Source: Anaerococcus prevotii DSM 20548
Lineage (GTDB): Bacteria > Bacillota > Clostridia > Tissierellales > Peptoniphilaceae
NCBI RefSeq assembly: GCF_000024105.1
Contig: NC_013171.1
Span: 372,001 to 436,000, forward strand
DNA length: 64,000 bases
Direction of reading: 5' to 3'
Every line of letters starts with the position of its first letter. The first letter of the stretch is position 1. Positions 28,018 to 36,749 of this stretch are shown here, piece by piece. The position numbers and the translations under genes were made by a program. The notes under the pieces are model-generated. The model was not told the origin of the DNA and ran no database searches. It was given only the letters and a program-made list of their open reading frames with translations.

Positions 28018-28033
28018 ATACTGGAGGAGATAT

Positions 28034-28885
28034 TTGGAAGAGAATAAAAAAGAATTGAACAAAATTATTTATTTTGATGAAGAGTCTATTACAAATTTAA
28101 TTTACATTAAGTCAGGTGGAGAAATTGAGCTAGTTCAGCAGCAAGATAATAAAAACTCAGATGTATTTAAGATAGATAGTGATGGAGAATTTGGTGTCAA
28201 GGGATCAGTAGGTAAGATACTGAATTTCTTATTACCATTTAATTTAAAGGCCAATATAAGTGGAAATTACAGTAAAGCAGGTGAGAGTTCAGAATTAATT
28301 AATACTGTAATTAAAAATACTCTTCTAACTGACTTTATTGAACTAGATAAAGAAGAGCTAGGTGTAGAAATCTTTGAAGATATTTATCTTGAGCCTTACG
28401 AGGATTCTATCACTTATATGAAAATAATGACACCGATATTTAGTGCTATTGAGGGTAATTTTGATGCTGGTGAATTCGATGTGAATATCTCAAAATTAGA
28501 CGAAGCTCTACGAAATTCAAAAGGTTATTATGAAATGATAGCATATGAAAAACAAGATAGAACTTCAAATATAAAATGTATATTAAGGTTTAATCTGGGA
28601 TCATTTAAAAATTCATATTCTCTCTTAGATCTTACTAAAATGGATTTACGATATTATGCAATAAAAGTAGGCGAAATGAATTTAACTAGCTTAAAATTTG
28701 AAAAAATCTTTGAACAAAATAATAATTCAAAAGAAAAAGAGAAAAACTATAAGGAGGTAGCTGACTCGTTAATGGCGGAGAAAGAAGAGATAGATAATAA
28801 TAACCAAGGTAATTTGAATCCTATATATGATGTATACGATGTTATATTAGCTGCTGTGAAGAACACTTATAAAGGAGAGATATGA
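28034..28885 (+). CDS. DUF6414-like protein, first gene of a putative two-gene defence unit
   Basis: The start is a TTG at 28034 with GGAGGA seven bases upstream. The 283-residue protein begins IIYFDEESITNLIYIKSGGEIELV, resembling the N-terminus of DUF6414-type proteins; I give this family name with moderate confidence. No catalytic motif, signal peptide or membrane segment is evident. The C-terminal 60 residues are charged and low in complexity (NNNSKEKEKNYKEV). The stop overlaps the start of the AAA+ gene by four bases, so the two products are made together. The function is unknown; location and tight control suggest defence or stress response. Confidence 0.6.
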   Translation: MEENKKELNKIIYFDEESITNLIYIKSGGEIELVQQQDNKNSDVFKIDSDGEFGVKGSVGKILNFLLPFNLKANISGNYSKAGESSELINTVIKNTLLTDFIELDKEELGVEIFEDIYLEPYEDSITYMKIMTPIFSAIEGNFDAGEFDVNISKLDEALRNSKGYYEMIAYEKQDRTSNIKCILRFNLGSFKNSYSLLDLTKMDLRYYAIKVGEMNLTSLKFEKIFEQNNNSKEKEKNYKEVADSLMAEKEEIDNNNQGNLNPIYDVYDVILAAVKNTYKGEI

Positions 28886-29976
28886 ATATAATCTTCTATG
28901 GACCGGATAATGCGTTTAAGGAACTCGTACCTAAGAATAATTCTGTATCGTTAACGCAAGTATTCAAAGAAGAAGACCTAAGAGATAAAAATAAAAATTC
29001 AAATACTGAATATCTTAATCATTTAAGTTATGAAACACTAATTGTACATTCTTTTGAAATTTCATTATTAACAATTGCTGGTATAAATGGATTTAATTTT
29101 TTATTTAAAAATTACAGAATACAAAATCTCTACATTCAGAATCCGCCTCGAGAAATAGAGAGACAAATTGTCTCTCTTGGGGATGATTATAATATAATCA
29201 ATTATGAATATAATGAAATTGATCTAGATAATTTCAATAAATTTAGATTTGATTTTGATAAAGAAATTCTAGGTCAAAACGATGCTAGAGATGACATTGC
29301 AAAACAATTATATTCTTTAGTAAAAGGTTATAACAATAGAAAACCAATAGTTCTTATGTTATATGGGCCTACAGGTGTTGGTAAAACAGAAACAGCAAAA
29401 TTTATTTCTAAAATTTTAAATCAGAATCTATTCAGGAAACAATTTTCTATGAACCAAACTAATGATCAAATTAATTATGTATTCGGCGCATCTCCTCAAG
29501 ATAAGTCTTTAGCTCGTGATTTACTTAATAGAGAAAGTAATGTTATTTTATTTGATGAATTTGATAAGATGCATCCATTATTTTATCAAGCTTTTTATCA
29601 GATGTTTGATGAAGGTATTTATGAAGATAAAAATTATAATGTTAATCTTGAGAATAGTATTATAATATGCACTTCAAACTTTAGGAACGAAGATGAAATA
29701 AGGAGTACTGTTGGTGCACCTATATTTAGTCGATTTGATGATTTTATTGAGTTTAAGCCATTAGACATAGGAAGTGTAACAGAATTAGTTCTAATTAATT
29801 ATAGCGAGATTGTAAACAAGCTTGATTATGAAGATAAAAGAATTATAGAAAACTTAAATACTTTATCAAAATTATTATCAGAGTCTAATGGTTTAAAAAA
29901 TGCTAGGTCTATAAATAAATGGGTTAAGAATGTTATAATGCAAGTATTAATTAAAAGTCATGATATACACAAATAG
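28882..29976 (+). CDS. Clp/AAA_2-type AAA+ ATPase, second gene of the unit
   Basis: A 364-residue protein with an unusual N-terminal domain of about 120 residues (no match recognised) and one AAA+ module of the ClpA/ClpB D2 type: GQNDARDDIAKQL, Walker A YGPTGVGKTETAK (near residue 158), Walker B VILFDEFDKMHP, sensor 1 IIICTSNF and the arginine-finger region PIFSRFDDFIEFKPL, with a small C-terminal lid. It lacks a second AAA+ module and any ClpP-binding loop that I can see. It is probably an unfoldase or remodeller working on, or with, the DUF6414-like partner, from which it is separated by a four-base overlap. Its role is inferred. Confidence 0.75.
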   Translation: MNIIFYGPDNAFKELVPKNNSVSLTQVFKEEDLRDKNKNSNTEYLNHLSYETLIVHSFEISLLTIAGINGFNFLFKNYRIQNLYIQNPPREIERQIVSLGDDYNIINYEYNEIDLDNFNKFRFDFDKEILGQNDARDDIAKQLYSLVKGYNNRKPIVLMLYGPTGVGKTETAKFISKILNQNLFRKQFSMNQTNDQINYVFGASPQDKSLARDLLNRESNVILFDEFDKMHPLFYQAFYQMFDEGIYEDKNYNVNLENSIIICTSNFRNEDEIRSTVGAPIFSRFDDFIEFKPLDIGSVTELVLINYSEIVNKLDYEDKRIIENLNTLSKLLSESNGLKNARSINKWVKNVIMQVLIKSHDIHK

Positions 29977-30086
29977 ATATCATTAGAATGAAAAAAATTA
30001 GGAAGGATTAACTTCTTACCTTTTCTTATTCCCCCTATTCAAAACTCAAGAGCAATTTTCAACCCTAATCAATCATATAAAAAATA

Positions 30087-30133
30087 AACTCACCCACAAT
30101 CCAATAAATAAAAGCTTGTAGGTGGGTTTTTAT
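30087..30133 (+). terminator. Terminator after the AAA+ gene
   Basis: AAACTCACCCACAA pairs with TTGTAGGTGGGTTT (12 of 14 positions) and runs into TTTTTAT. It is the first strong terminator after the stop at 29976. Confidence 0.75.
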
Positions 30134-30153
30134 AATGATTATTTTAGATTGTG

Positions 30154-30198
30154 CCGGTATAAATTTTGGTAATATCTTAAGGAGGAGTCTTATACCGG
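30154..30198. repeat. Perfect nine-base inverted repeat with 27-base loop
   Basis: CCGGTATAA (30154-30162) and TTATACCGG (30190-30198) enclose CTTAAGGAGGAG and are followed by ATGTTTTTAT. It may be a second terminator or another insertion-sequence end. The remaining bases to 30605 show nothing recognisable. Confidence 0.45.
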
Positions 30199-30605
30199 AT
30201 GTTTTTATATAAAGTTATTAATTAGCTGGGTTTTTTATAAGAAAACCATATGCTTATTAGAGTTAGTCGATTCATTAGCTTGAGATTTTAACATTACTTA
30301 GTTTTAACTAGCTATATCATAAGAAAGGTATTGTAAAGGTTGTTTGATATAATCCTAAATATTTATTAGTGTAGTTTTAAGAAGTAATCACTTTAGATAA
30401 TAGCTTGTATTAATAGATTCTGATTCTAGTTTTACCGCAATTTTCTTATTATTTTTCTTTCTTATATAAGCCAGTTTATTATTATATTTAATTTTATCCT
30501 ATATTTGGAGTTTTTTTATTATTAACTCCAAAATTCATTAGCTATACCTTTACCTGCTTAATATTTCCTCACTTTTATCCAAAGCTATTTTATTTTAATT
30601 TCCAT

Positions 30606-30657
30606 TTGACACAACCAAATACCCCGGTACCATAACATATAGAGATATTTCTATATG
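30606..30657 (+). promoter_or_regulatory. arsR promoter and first ArsR operator
   Basis: TTGACA (30606-30611) lies 16 bases before TACCAT (30628-30633). The inverted repeat CATATAGA (30636-30643) / TCTATATG (30650-30657) follows, over the probable transcription start and just before the ribosome site. The same arms recur before arsD. Confidence 0.75.
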
Positions 30658-30666
30658 AGGTGGATT

Positions 30667-30969
30667 ATGAGTGTTGATTATGAAAATTTATCTAAAAAGC
30701 TAAGGGTGATTTCTGATCCTAAGAGGCTTAAGATTATTGATATGTTATCTTGTGATGAGCTTTGTGCTTGTGAGATACTTGAGAAATTTGATATTACTCA
30801 GCCTACCTTATCCTATGACATGAGAAAGCTCGAAGAAGCGGGGCTTGTTACTAGCAGAAGAGAGGGTAAGAATACTTTCTACTCTTTAGATAAGGAAAGT
30901 TTGGATGAGATTGAGGATAGCTTAAAGCTTATATTTCATATTCAAGATGATTGTATTTGCAAGGAGTAA
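30667..30969 (+). CDS. arsR: ArsR family arsenite-responsive repressor
   Basis: A 100-residue winged-helix repressor of the ArsR/SmtB family. The metal-sensing motif ELCACEIL (ELCVCDL type) lies in the DNA-recognition region, followed by QPTLSYDMRKLEEAGLV. Arsenite or antimonite binding to the Cys pair releases it from DNA. ATG 30667 is preferred to 30655 because GAGGTGG precedes it. The inverted repeats at 30636-30657 and 30997-31026 are its likely operators, giving autoregulation and control of the downstream genes. Confidence 0.92.
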   Translation: MSVDYENLSKKLRVISDPKRLKIIDMLSCDELCACEILEKFDITQPTLSYDMRKLEEAGLVTSRREGKNTFYSLDKESLDEIEDSLKLIFHIQDDCICKE

Positions 30970-30996
30970 ATCCAAAGCAAATATTTTTTACTCTAA

Positions 30997-31026
30997 CATA
31001 TAGAAGTATTTAAATATATCTATATG
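30997..31026 (+). promoter_or_regulatory. Second ArsR operator, upstream of arsD
   Basis: The arms CATATAGA (30997-31004) and TCTATATG (31019-31026) are identical to those before arsR but separated by 14 bases instead of 6. This suggests a second repressor site and possibly a second promoter for arsDA-arsC-acr3. Confidence 0.65.
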
Positions 31027-31067
31027 TATTTTCGCATATAGGTTGAACTTAGATTAAGGAGGATTTT

Positions 31068-31439
31068 ATGAAGAAGATGTATATATATGAAGGCCCTATG
31101 TGTTGTTCAACAGGTGTATGTGGACCAAGTCCAGATGAGGAACTTATGAGAGTGTCTAGCCTAGTTGATAAGCTTACTAAAAGTGGAGCTAGCATTGAAA
31201 GATATAACCTAACTAACAATACTAATGAGTTTGTGGAAAACAAAACTATTAATAGTCTCTTAGAAGAAAAGGGTGAAGATATCCTACCAGTTGTAATAGT
31301 GGATGATGAAGTTGTTATGACGGGCAAGTACCCTAGCAATGAAGAGTTCTATGAAATGTTATTTTTAGCTGATGAAGCCAAGGAAGAGACAGATAGTGAC
31401 AGTGGATCTTGTTGTTCTGGCGGAGGATGCTGCTGCTAA
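31068..31439 (+). CDS. arsD: Arsenite metallochaperone ArsD
   Basis: A 123-residue ArsD that delivers As(III) to ArsA. The vicinal pair C12-C13 and C18 form the conserved arsenite site. The C-terminus adds a Cys-rich tail (CCSGGGCCC) that extends the metal-binding capacity. A GGAG ribosome site lies before ATG 31068. It stands directly between arsR and arsA, the standard order. Confidence 0.93.
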   Translation: MKKMYIYEGPMCCSTGVCGPSPDEELMRVSSLVDKLTKSGASIERYNLTNNTNEFVENKTINSLLEEKGEDILPVVIVDDEVVMTGKYPSNEEFYEMLFLADEAKEETDSDSGSCCSGGGCCC

Positions 31440-31468
31440 TAACAATAAGGAAAAGAAAGTGAGTCTAA

Positions 31469-33211
31469 ATGAAACAATTTGATATCAAGGAAATTGACTT
31501 AACTAAATACTTATTTTTCACAGGAAAGGGAGGAGTCGGCAAGACTTCTACTGCCTGTGCTAGTGCAATAAGTCTAGCTGATGAGGGCAATGAAGTCCTA
31601 TTAATTAGTACTGACCCTGCTTCAAACCTTCAAGATGTTTTTGAAACTGAGCTTGATAACAAGGGTGTGAGGATAGAAGGTGTGGATGGACTTACTGTAG
31701 CCAACCTAGATCCTATAGAAGCTGCCAATGAGTATAAGGAAAGTGTAGTTGGTCCCTACAGAGGAAAGTTACCTAAGAGTGTAATAGAAAATATGGAAGA
31801 GCAATTATCTGGATCTTGTACTGTAGAGATAGCTGCTTTTAATGAATTTTCTAAGTTTATAACTGATGCTGACCTAAAGGACAAATATGATTATATAATA
31901 TTTGACACAGCACCAACAGGCCACACCCTAAGGATGCTCCAACTTCCTTCGGCTTGGACGAGCTTTATCAGCGAATCCACCCACGGAGCTTCATGCCTAG
32001 GTCAATTATCAGGTCTAGAAGATGAGAAGGAAACATACAAGTATGCTGTGGATACCCTAGCTGATGGTAAACTTACAAGTCTAGTATTAGTTGCAAGACC
32101 TGAGGAGACTCCTCTACTTGAAGCAAATAGAGCCTCTTACGAGCTCGCAGAATTAGGTATTAACAATCAAATCCTTATCATAAATGGCCTATTAAGTGGC
32201 CATGATGATGAAGTATCAGAAGCTTTTTATAAAAAGCAAAAAGAATCTTTAGATAAGATGCCAGAAGGCATTAAGGATCTTAAAACTTTCTTTATTCCAC
32301 TTAGGGGATACAACTTAAACAGTATCGAAAATTTAAGATCCCTTCTGGTTGAGGATAAGGAAAATACTAGTGATGTAGACCTTAATATAGGAGAAATTCC
32401 AAGGCTAAAAGATATTATAGATGACTTATATAAGAATAAGAAAAAAGTTATCTTTACCATGGGAAAGGGCGGTGTAGGAAAGACCACGATGGCATCTGCT
32501 ATCGCCAAGGGCCTTACCGCTAAGGGAGAGAAGGTCCATCTAACTACAACCGATCCAGCTAACCACTTGACTGGTATGATTCGTGAAGACGACTTATTAA
32601 CTATAAGCCATATAGATGAAGAAGAAGAGCTTAAAAAATACCAAGAAGAAGTTCTAGAAAATGCTAGAAAAACCATGTCTGATGAAGACTTGGAGTATAT
32701 AAAAGAAGATTTAAGATCACCATGTACCCAAGAGATTGCTGTATTTAGAGCCTTTGCGGATGTGGTTGATAGAGCAGATGATGAGATTGTTGTAATCGAT
32801 ACAGCCCCAACAGGACATACACTTCTGCTCCTAGATTCTACAGAATCCTATAACAAAGAGATAGAGAAGAACCAAGGCAATGTCCCAGAATCAGCAAAGA
32901 AACTTCTCCCTAGACTAAAAAATAGTGATGAAACAGAAGTCCTAATTGTAACCCTTGCTGAGCCAACTCCATTCTATGAGTCTCAAAGACTTGAAGAAGA
33001 CCTAAAAAGAGCGGGAATTTATAGCAAGTGGTGGATTATAAATTCATCTATATATAAGACTGGCTCTAGGAACAAGACTCTACAAGCCAAGGCTAATAGT
33101 GAGATAGAATGGATAAAAAAGATTGATGATCGTACAGACGGAAACTTCACAATAATCCCATGGTCAAGTGATGAGATTAAGGGATCTAGTTTAGATAAAT
33201 TAATTAAGTAG
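31469..33211 (+). CDS. arsA: Arsenite-translocating ATPase ArsA
   Basis: A 580-residue tandem ATPase. The A1 half has FTGKGGVGKTSTA near the N-terminus and the A2 half has FTMGKGGVGKTTMA near residue 330; both halves keep the DTAPTGHTL signature. Cysteines for arsenite binding are present (SGSCTVE, SPCTQE, plus CLGQL). It normally energises ArsB; here it is paired with an Acr3 permease, an arrangement known in Firmicutes. Full length. Confidence 0.95.
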   Translation: MKQFDIKEIDLTKYLFFTGKGGVGKTSTACASAISLADEGNEVLLISTDPASNLQDVFETELDNKGVRIEGVDGLTVANLDPIEAANEYKESVVGPYRGKLPKSVIENMEEQLSGSCTVEIAAFNEFSKFITDADLKDKYDYIIFDTAPTGHTLRMLQLPSAWTSFISESTHGASCLGQLSGLEDEKETYKYAVDTLADGKLTSLVLVARPEETPLLEANRASYELAELGINNQILIINGLLSGHDDEVSEAFYKKQKESLDKMPEGIKDLKTFFIPLRGYNLNSIENLRSLLVEDKENTSDVDLNIGEIPRLKDIIDDLYKNKKKVIFTMGKGGVGKTTMASAIAKGLTAKGEKVHLTTTDPANHLTGMIREDDLLTISHIDEEEELKKYQEEVLENARKTMSDEDLEYIKEDLRSPCTQEIAVFRAFADVVDRADDEIVVIDTAPTGHTLLLLDSTESYNKEIEKNQGNVPESAKKLLPRLKNSDETEVLIVTLAEPTPFYESQRLEEDLKRAGIYSKWWIINSSIYKTGSRNKTLQAKANSEIEWIKKIDDRTDGNFTIIPWSSDEIKGSSLDKLIK

Positions 33212-33217
33212 GTAGAT

Positions 33218-33631
33218 ATGACAGAAAAAACAAAAGTTGCCTTTATATGCGTTCACAATTCTTGCAGGTCTCAGATAGCTGAGGCCCTTGGCAAGAAATT
33301 TGATGGAGATAAAATAGATTTCTATTCTGCAGGAACTGAGCTAGTCCCTCAGATAAACCAAGATGCAGTAAGGCTTATGAAAGAAATACACGGGATTGAT
33401 ATGGAAGAAAGCCAGTATTCCAAACTTATAGATGACCTACCAGAGGTTGACTATGTCATCTCTATGGGTTGCAATGTGGTATGCCCATTCCTTCCATTTA
33501 AATACAAAAAGTATGACTGGGGAATAGAAGACCCTACTGGTAAGTCTGACGAAGAGTTTGTCAAGGTAATAGACGAAATCGAAGGAAAATTAAAGGACTT
33601 AATCAGTGAAATAGATGAGGAGTTAGCTTAA
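33218..33631 (+). CDS. arsC: Arsenate reductase, low-molecular-weight phosphatase type
   Basis: A 137-residue reductase of the LMW-PTP fold. The P-loop CVHNSCR (C11 and C16) and the later cysteine pair in MGCNVVCP give the three-cysteine cascade of thioredoxin-coupled enzymes. It reduces As(V) to As(III) for export. It starts six bases after arsA, and the stop shares one base with the acr3 start. Confidence 0.93.
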   Translation: MTEKTKVAFICVHNSCRSQIAEALGKKFDGDKIDFYSAGTELVPQINQDAVRLMKEIHGIDMEESQYSKLIDDLPEVDYVISMGCNVVCPFLPFKYKKYDWGIEDPTGKSDEEFVKVIDEIEGKLKDLISEIDEELA

Positions 33632-34671
33632 TGAAAAAACAAGAAGATATAAGCTTTTTTGAAAGAAATCTTACATTTTGGGTCTTGATATGCATGGTTA
33701 TAGGTGTTTTAATTGGACGCTTTATACCTGCTATTCCAGAGACTTTGGGAGAGTTTGAGTTTTACAATGTATCTATTCCAACAACCATACTTCTTTGGAT
33801 CATGATATATCCAATGATGTTAAAGATTGATTTTAATAGTATAAAAAATATCAAAAACAATCCTAAGGGACTCTTTATAACCTGGATTGCCAACTGGATT
33901 ATCAAACCCTTTACTATGTATCTAATAGCTAGATTATTTTTCTTTGGTATTTACAAAAATATCATTAGTGGAGATCTAGCATCAGAGTACCTAGCAGGAG
34001 CAGTTTTATTAGGAGCAGCTCCATGTACGGCCATGGTATTTGTTTGGAGTAAGTTAACAAGAGGTAATAGTGCCTATACCCTAGTTCAAGTGGCGAGCAA
34101 TGATTTAATTTTGCTATTGGCCTATATTCCAATAGTAAGCTTCTTACTAAAGAGGGGCAATATCAATATACCTTGGGGGACCCTACTTTTATCAATCGTA
34201 CTATTTATAGTAGTGCCTCTTATATTTAGTATCTTAACAAGAAGGCGTGTAATAAAAAATAAGGGTGAAGATTACTTAAATAATGTATTTATCCCATCAT
34301 TTGATAAGTATACTATGGTTGGGTTATTACTAACTTTGATAATTATATTCTCATTCCAAGGGATGAAAATTATCGACCAACCTCTAAATATAGCTCTTAT
34401 AGCAGTACCACTTATACTTCAAACCTTCCTTATATTTGCTATAACCTTTGGCATGGCATACCTTGCTAAGCTACCTTATTCTATAGCTGCTCCATGTGGA
34501 ATGATAGGAGCATCTAACTTCTTCGAATTATCCGTAGCTGTTGCTATCTCACTATTTGGCCTATCATCTGGTGCAACCCTTGCAACTGTGGTAGGAGTTT
34601 TGGTAGAGGTACCGGTAATGCTGCTTTTAGTAAGAATAGCAAACTCAATGAAACATAGGTTTAAGAGATAA
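33631..34671 (+). CDS. acr3: Arsenite efflux permease Acr3
   Basis: A 346-residue protein with ten predicted membrane helices of the ACR3 (BASS) family. The conserved block GAAPCTAMVFVWS carries the essential cysteine in helix 4, and AAPCGMIGASNFFELSVA follows near the C-terminus. It exports As(OH)3. It completes the operon, whose terminator follows 31 bases later. Confidence 0.95.
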   Translation: MKKQEDISFFERNLTFWVLICMVIGVLIGRFIPAIPETLGEFEFYNVSIPTTILLWIMIYPMMLKIDFNSIKNIKNNPKGLFITWIANWIIKPFTMYLIARLFFFGIYKNIISGDLASEYLAGAVLLGAAPCTAMVFVWSKLTRGNSAYTLVQVASNDLILLLAYIPIVSFLLKRGNINIPWGTLLLSIVLFIVVPLIFSILTRRRVIKNKGEDYLNNVFIPSFDKYTMVGLLLTLIIIFSFQGMKIIDQPLNIALIAVPLILQTFLIFAITFGMAYLAKLPYSIAAPCGMIGASNFFELSVAVAISLFGLSSGATLATVVGVLVEVPVMLLLVRIANSMKHRFKR

Positions 34672-34702
34672 GTATATAAATGTTTTTTAAGTTTTTTATA
34701 AG

Positions 34703-34736
34703 AATCAGTCTTAGTTATACTAGGACTGATTTTTAT
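34703..34736 (+). terminator. Terminator of the ars operon
   Basis: AATCAGTC (34703-34710) pairs with GACTGATT (34724-34731), extended by an inner TTAG/CTAG pairing, followed by five T residues. Confidence 0.8.
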
Positions 34737-34745
34737 AATTGGCTA

Positions 34746-34895
34746 TTATTTATTTACATAGATAAGTTGGATTTTTATATCTACTTGTCTCCATGGATAG
34801 TGGATCTCGCAGTTTCCTTCTGTAGAGATGGCGTAACTTCTGTTTGAGTTTATCTCAAGTATATACCTTGTTGTTTTAAAATCAGTAAGTGTGAG
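34746..34895 (-). pseudogene. Short - strand coding remnant, family unknown
   Basis: The frame encodes about 50 residues (KTTRYILEINSNRSYAIST...) ending at a stop on the - strand at 34746. The upstream part of the gene would have been cut by the inverted-repeat element starting at 34896. The piece reads like protein but I cannot identify it. Confidence 0.35.
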
Positions 34896-35098
34896 AGACC
34901 TCTCCGCTTCGATCGAGGTAAGGGAGGAGGAAGGTCGAAGCAAGGGAAGAAGAGAGAAAACTTCGTTTTTTTTCACTATCCTAGTGCCGAGCGTAGTCGA
35001 GATATCTCTTATCACATACTATGTTTTTATTAAAAATTCCTCTTTCAGCCAGCTCGAAAAAAGCCCGTCCGGCTTTGAGAGGACTAAGTGAGAGGTCT
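34896..35098. mobile_element. MITE-like element with terminal inverted repeats
   Basis: AGACCTCTC (34896-34904) and GAGAGGTCT (35090-35098) form perfect nine-base terminal inverted repeats bounding 203 bases without a gene. Inside, the motif CGAGCGTAGTCGAG (34988-35001) also occurs, inverted, at 381-394. No target duplication is clear. The 270 bases that follow, up to the hydantoinase gene, hold only an AT-rich leader with possible promoter boxes near 35322-35355. Confidence 0.5.
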
Positions 35099-35368
35099 AC
35101 AGCGTAAAAAGCCTTTTTTAATTTGTGATTTGTTTTTATTTTCCTTTATTTTCCAAGAAATTTTGGCAAATCTTTTAGTCTTCTTTGTTTTGATTTTGAC
35201 TAAGAAGAAATAAGGATATTTTCTAAATTATTCTAGAATAATCCAAATTTTTCCCATCTCCCCTTATATTTCTCTTAATTTTATGTTAAAATATATATAA
35301 GTGTAAACGTTAACTTATGGGTTGACTATAAACGTGATATGTTACATGTTATAACTTTAGGAGTTAGG

Positions 35369-36742
35369 ATGAGTATTTTACTTAAAAATGCAAAGATTAT
35401 AGAAGAAGGAGATTACGTCCTTCGTGATATTTATATAGATGATGAGAAGATAAGTGAGATCAGTGACGATATTAATCGAAGTGCCGATAGGGTGATCGAT
35501 TGTAAGAATCTCCTTACCTTGCCTGGTGGGGTGGATGTCCATACACATTTGTCTCTGGATTTGGGTAAATTTATTTCGATTGATGATTTCTATACTGGAA
35601 CTAGGGCGGCAAGCTTCGGCGGGACTACTTCTATTGTAGATCATATAGCCTTTGGTCCAAGAGATTCTCTTGTGGGGGAGATGATCGACAAGTATCACAA
35701 GATGGCAGAAGGAGCTGCTGTGATTGATTATTCTTTCCATGGAGCTATACAAAAGGCAAGTGATGCCATTCTTGATGAGATGGAAGAGCTTTTTGATGAA
35801 GGGATTGTTTCTACTAAGATTTATACGACTTATGGAGGCAAGCTCGATGATGATAAGATGCTTAAGGTTCTTAGAAAAGCTAAGGAGACTGGAACGGTAG
35901 TTTGTGTTCATTGTGAAAACGATGGCATGATAGCTGAGCTTAGGAAAGAGGCGGAAGAGGCTAAGAATCTCGCTCCAATTTTTCACGCCAAGACTAGACC
36001 TTCCGAAGCAGAAGCAGAAGCTATTAATAGGCTTATTTATTTAAGCGAGCTTGCTGGTTTTCCTAAACTTTATATAGTCCACACTTCTTCAAAGCTAGGC
36101 CTTGAAGAGATTAGAAATGCGAGAAAACGTGGAGTGGAGAACCTCTACTGCGAGACTTGTACCCAATATTTGACCTATACGGACAAGAAGTATGAGGAAG
36201 GCGGCCCAAGCGAAGGGGTCAAATACATTTGTGCTCCTCCTCTTAGGAAAGATACGGATGTAGAAGCCTTGTGGGAGGGAGTAGCTGATGGGACTGTTGA
36301 TGTGATCGCAACTGATCACTGTCCTTTCTATTACGAAAGCGAGAAGCTTCCTTACAAGGATGATTTCCTAAATGCTCCTGGAGGGATTCCAGGAATCGAG
36401 GAGAGGATGGAAGTTGTCCTTACAGAGGGAATCCGCAGGGGGATCAAGCCAGGAAGGTTAGTGGACTTACTTTGTACAAATCCTAGCGAGATTTTCGGTC
36501 TTTCTTATAAGAAAGGAAGTATCGAAGTCGATAAGGATGCGGACCTTGTTGTATTTGATAAGAAGACTTACACGATTAGCCAGGAAAATAGGCATTCTGC
36601 TTGCGATTATACGACCTATGAGGGCTTTGAGTCTGACTTTAAGGTAAAGCTTGTTATAGCAAGGGGTCAAGTGATTTTGGAAGATGGTAAGAACTACGGC
36701 GAGAGGGGCCGAGGGAAATTTATAGATAGAAAGTTTATTTAG
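35369..36742 (+). CDS. hydA: Dihydropyrimidinase / D-hydantoinase type amidohydrolase
   Basis: A 457-residue cyclic amidohydrolase. The metal-binding HTH follows PGGVDVHTH, the carboxylated lysine position lies in STKIYTTYGG, and further ligands are in VCVHCEND, YIVHTSS and ATDHCPF. It opens dihydropyrimidine or hydantoin rings. ATG 35369 has AGGAG six bases upstream; the in-frame ATG at 35339 does not. The gene leads the selenium-dependent hydroxylase operon, with a seven-base gap to xdh, so a role in purine or pyrimidine-ring breakdown is likely. The exact substrate is unknown. Confidence 0.9.
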   Translation: MSILLKNAKIIEEGDYVLRDIYIDDEKISEISDDINRSADRVIDCKNLLTLPGGVDVHTHLSLDLGKFISIDDFYTGTRAASFGGTTSIVDHIAFGPRDSLVGEMIDKYHKMAEGAAVIDYSFHGAIQKASDAILDEMEELFDEGIVSTKIYTTYGGKLDDDKMLKVLRKAKETGTVVCVHCENDGMIAELRKEAEEAKNLAPIFHAKTRPSEAEAEAINRLIYLSELAGFPKLYIVHTSSKLGLEEIRNARKRGVENLYCETCTQYLTYTDKKYEEGGPSEGVKYICAPPLRKDTDVEALWEGVADGTVDVIATDHCPFYYESEKLPYKDDFLNAPGGIPGIEERMEVVLTEGIRRGIKPGRLVDLLCTNPSEIFGLSYKKGSIEVDKDADLVVFDKKTYTISQENRHSACDYTTYEGFESDFKVKLVIARGQVILEDGKNYGERGRGKFIDRKFI

Positions 36743-36749
36743 GTGAATT

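Noticed and set aside
34891-35091. Short + strand reading frame of 66 residues
   Set aside because: It lies inside the inverted-repeat element, is composed of repeat sequence and has no ribosome site.
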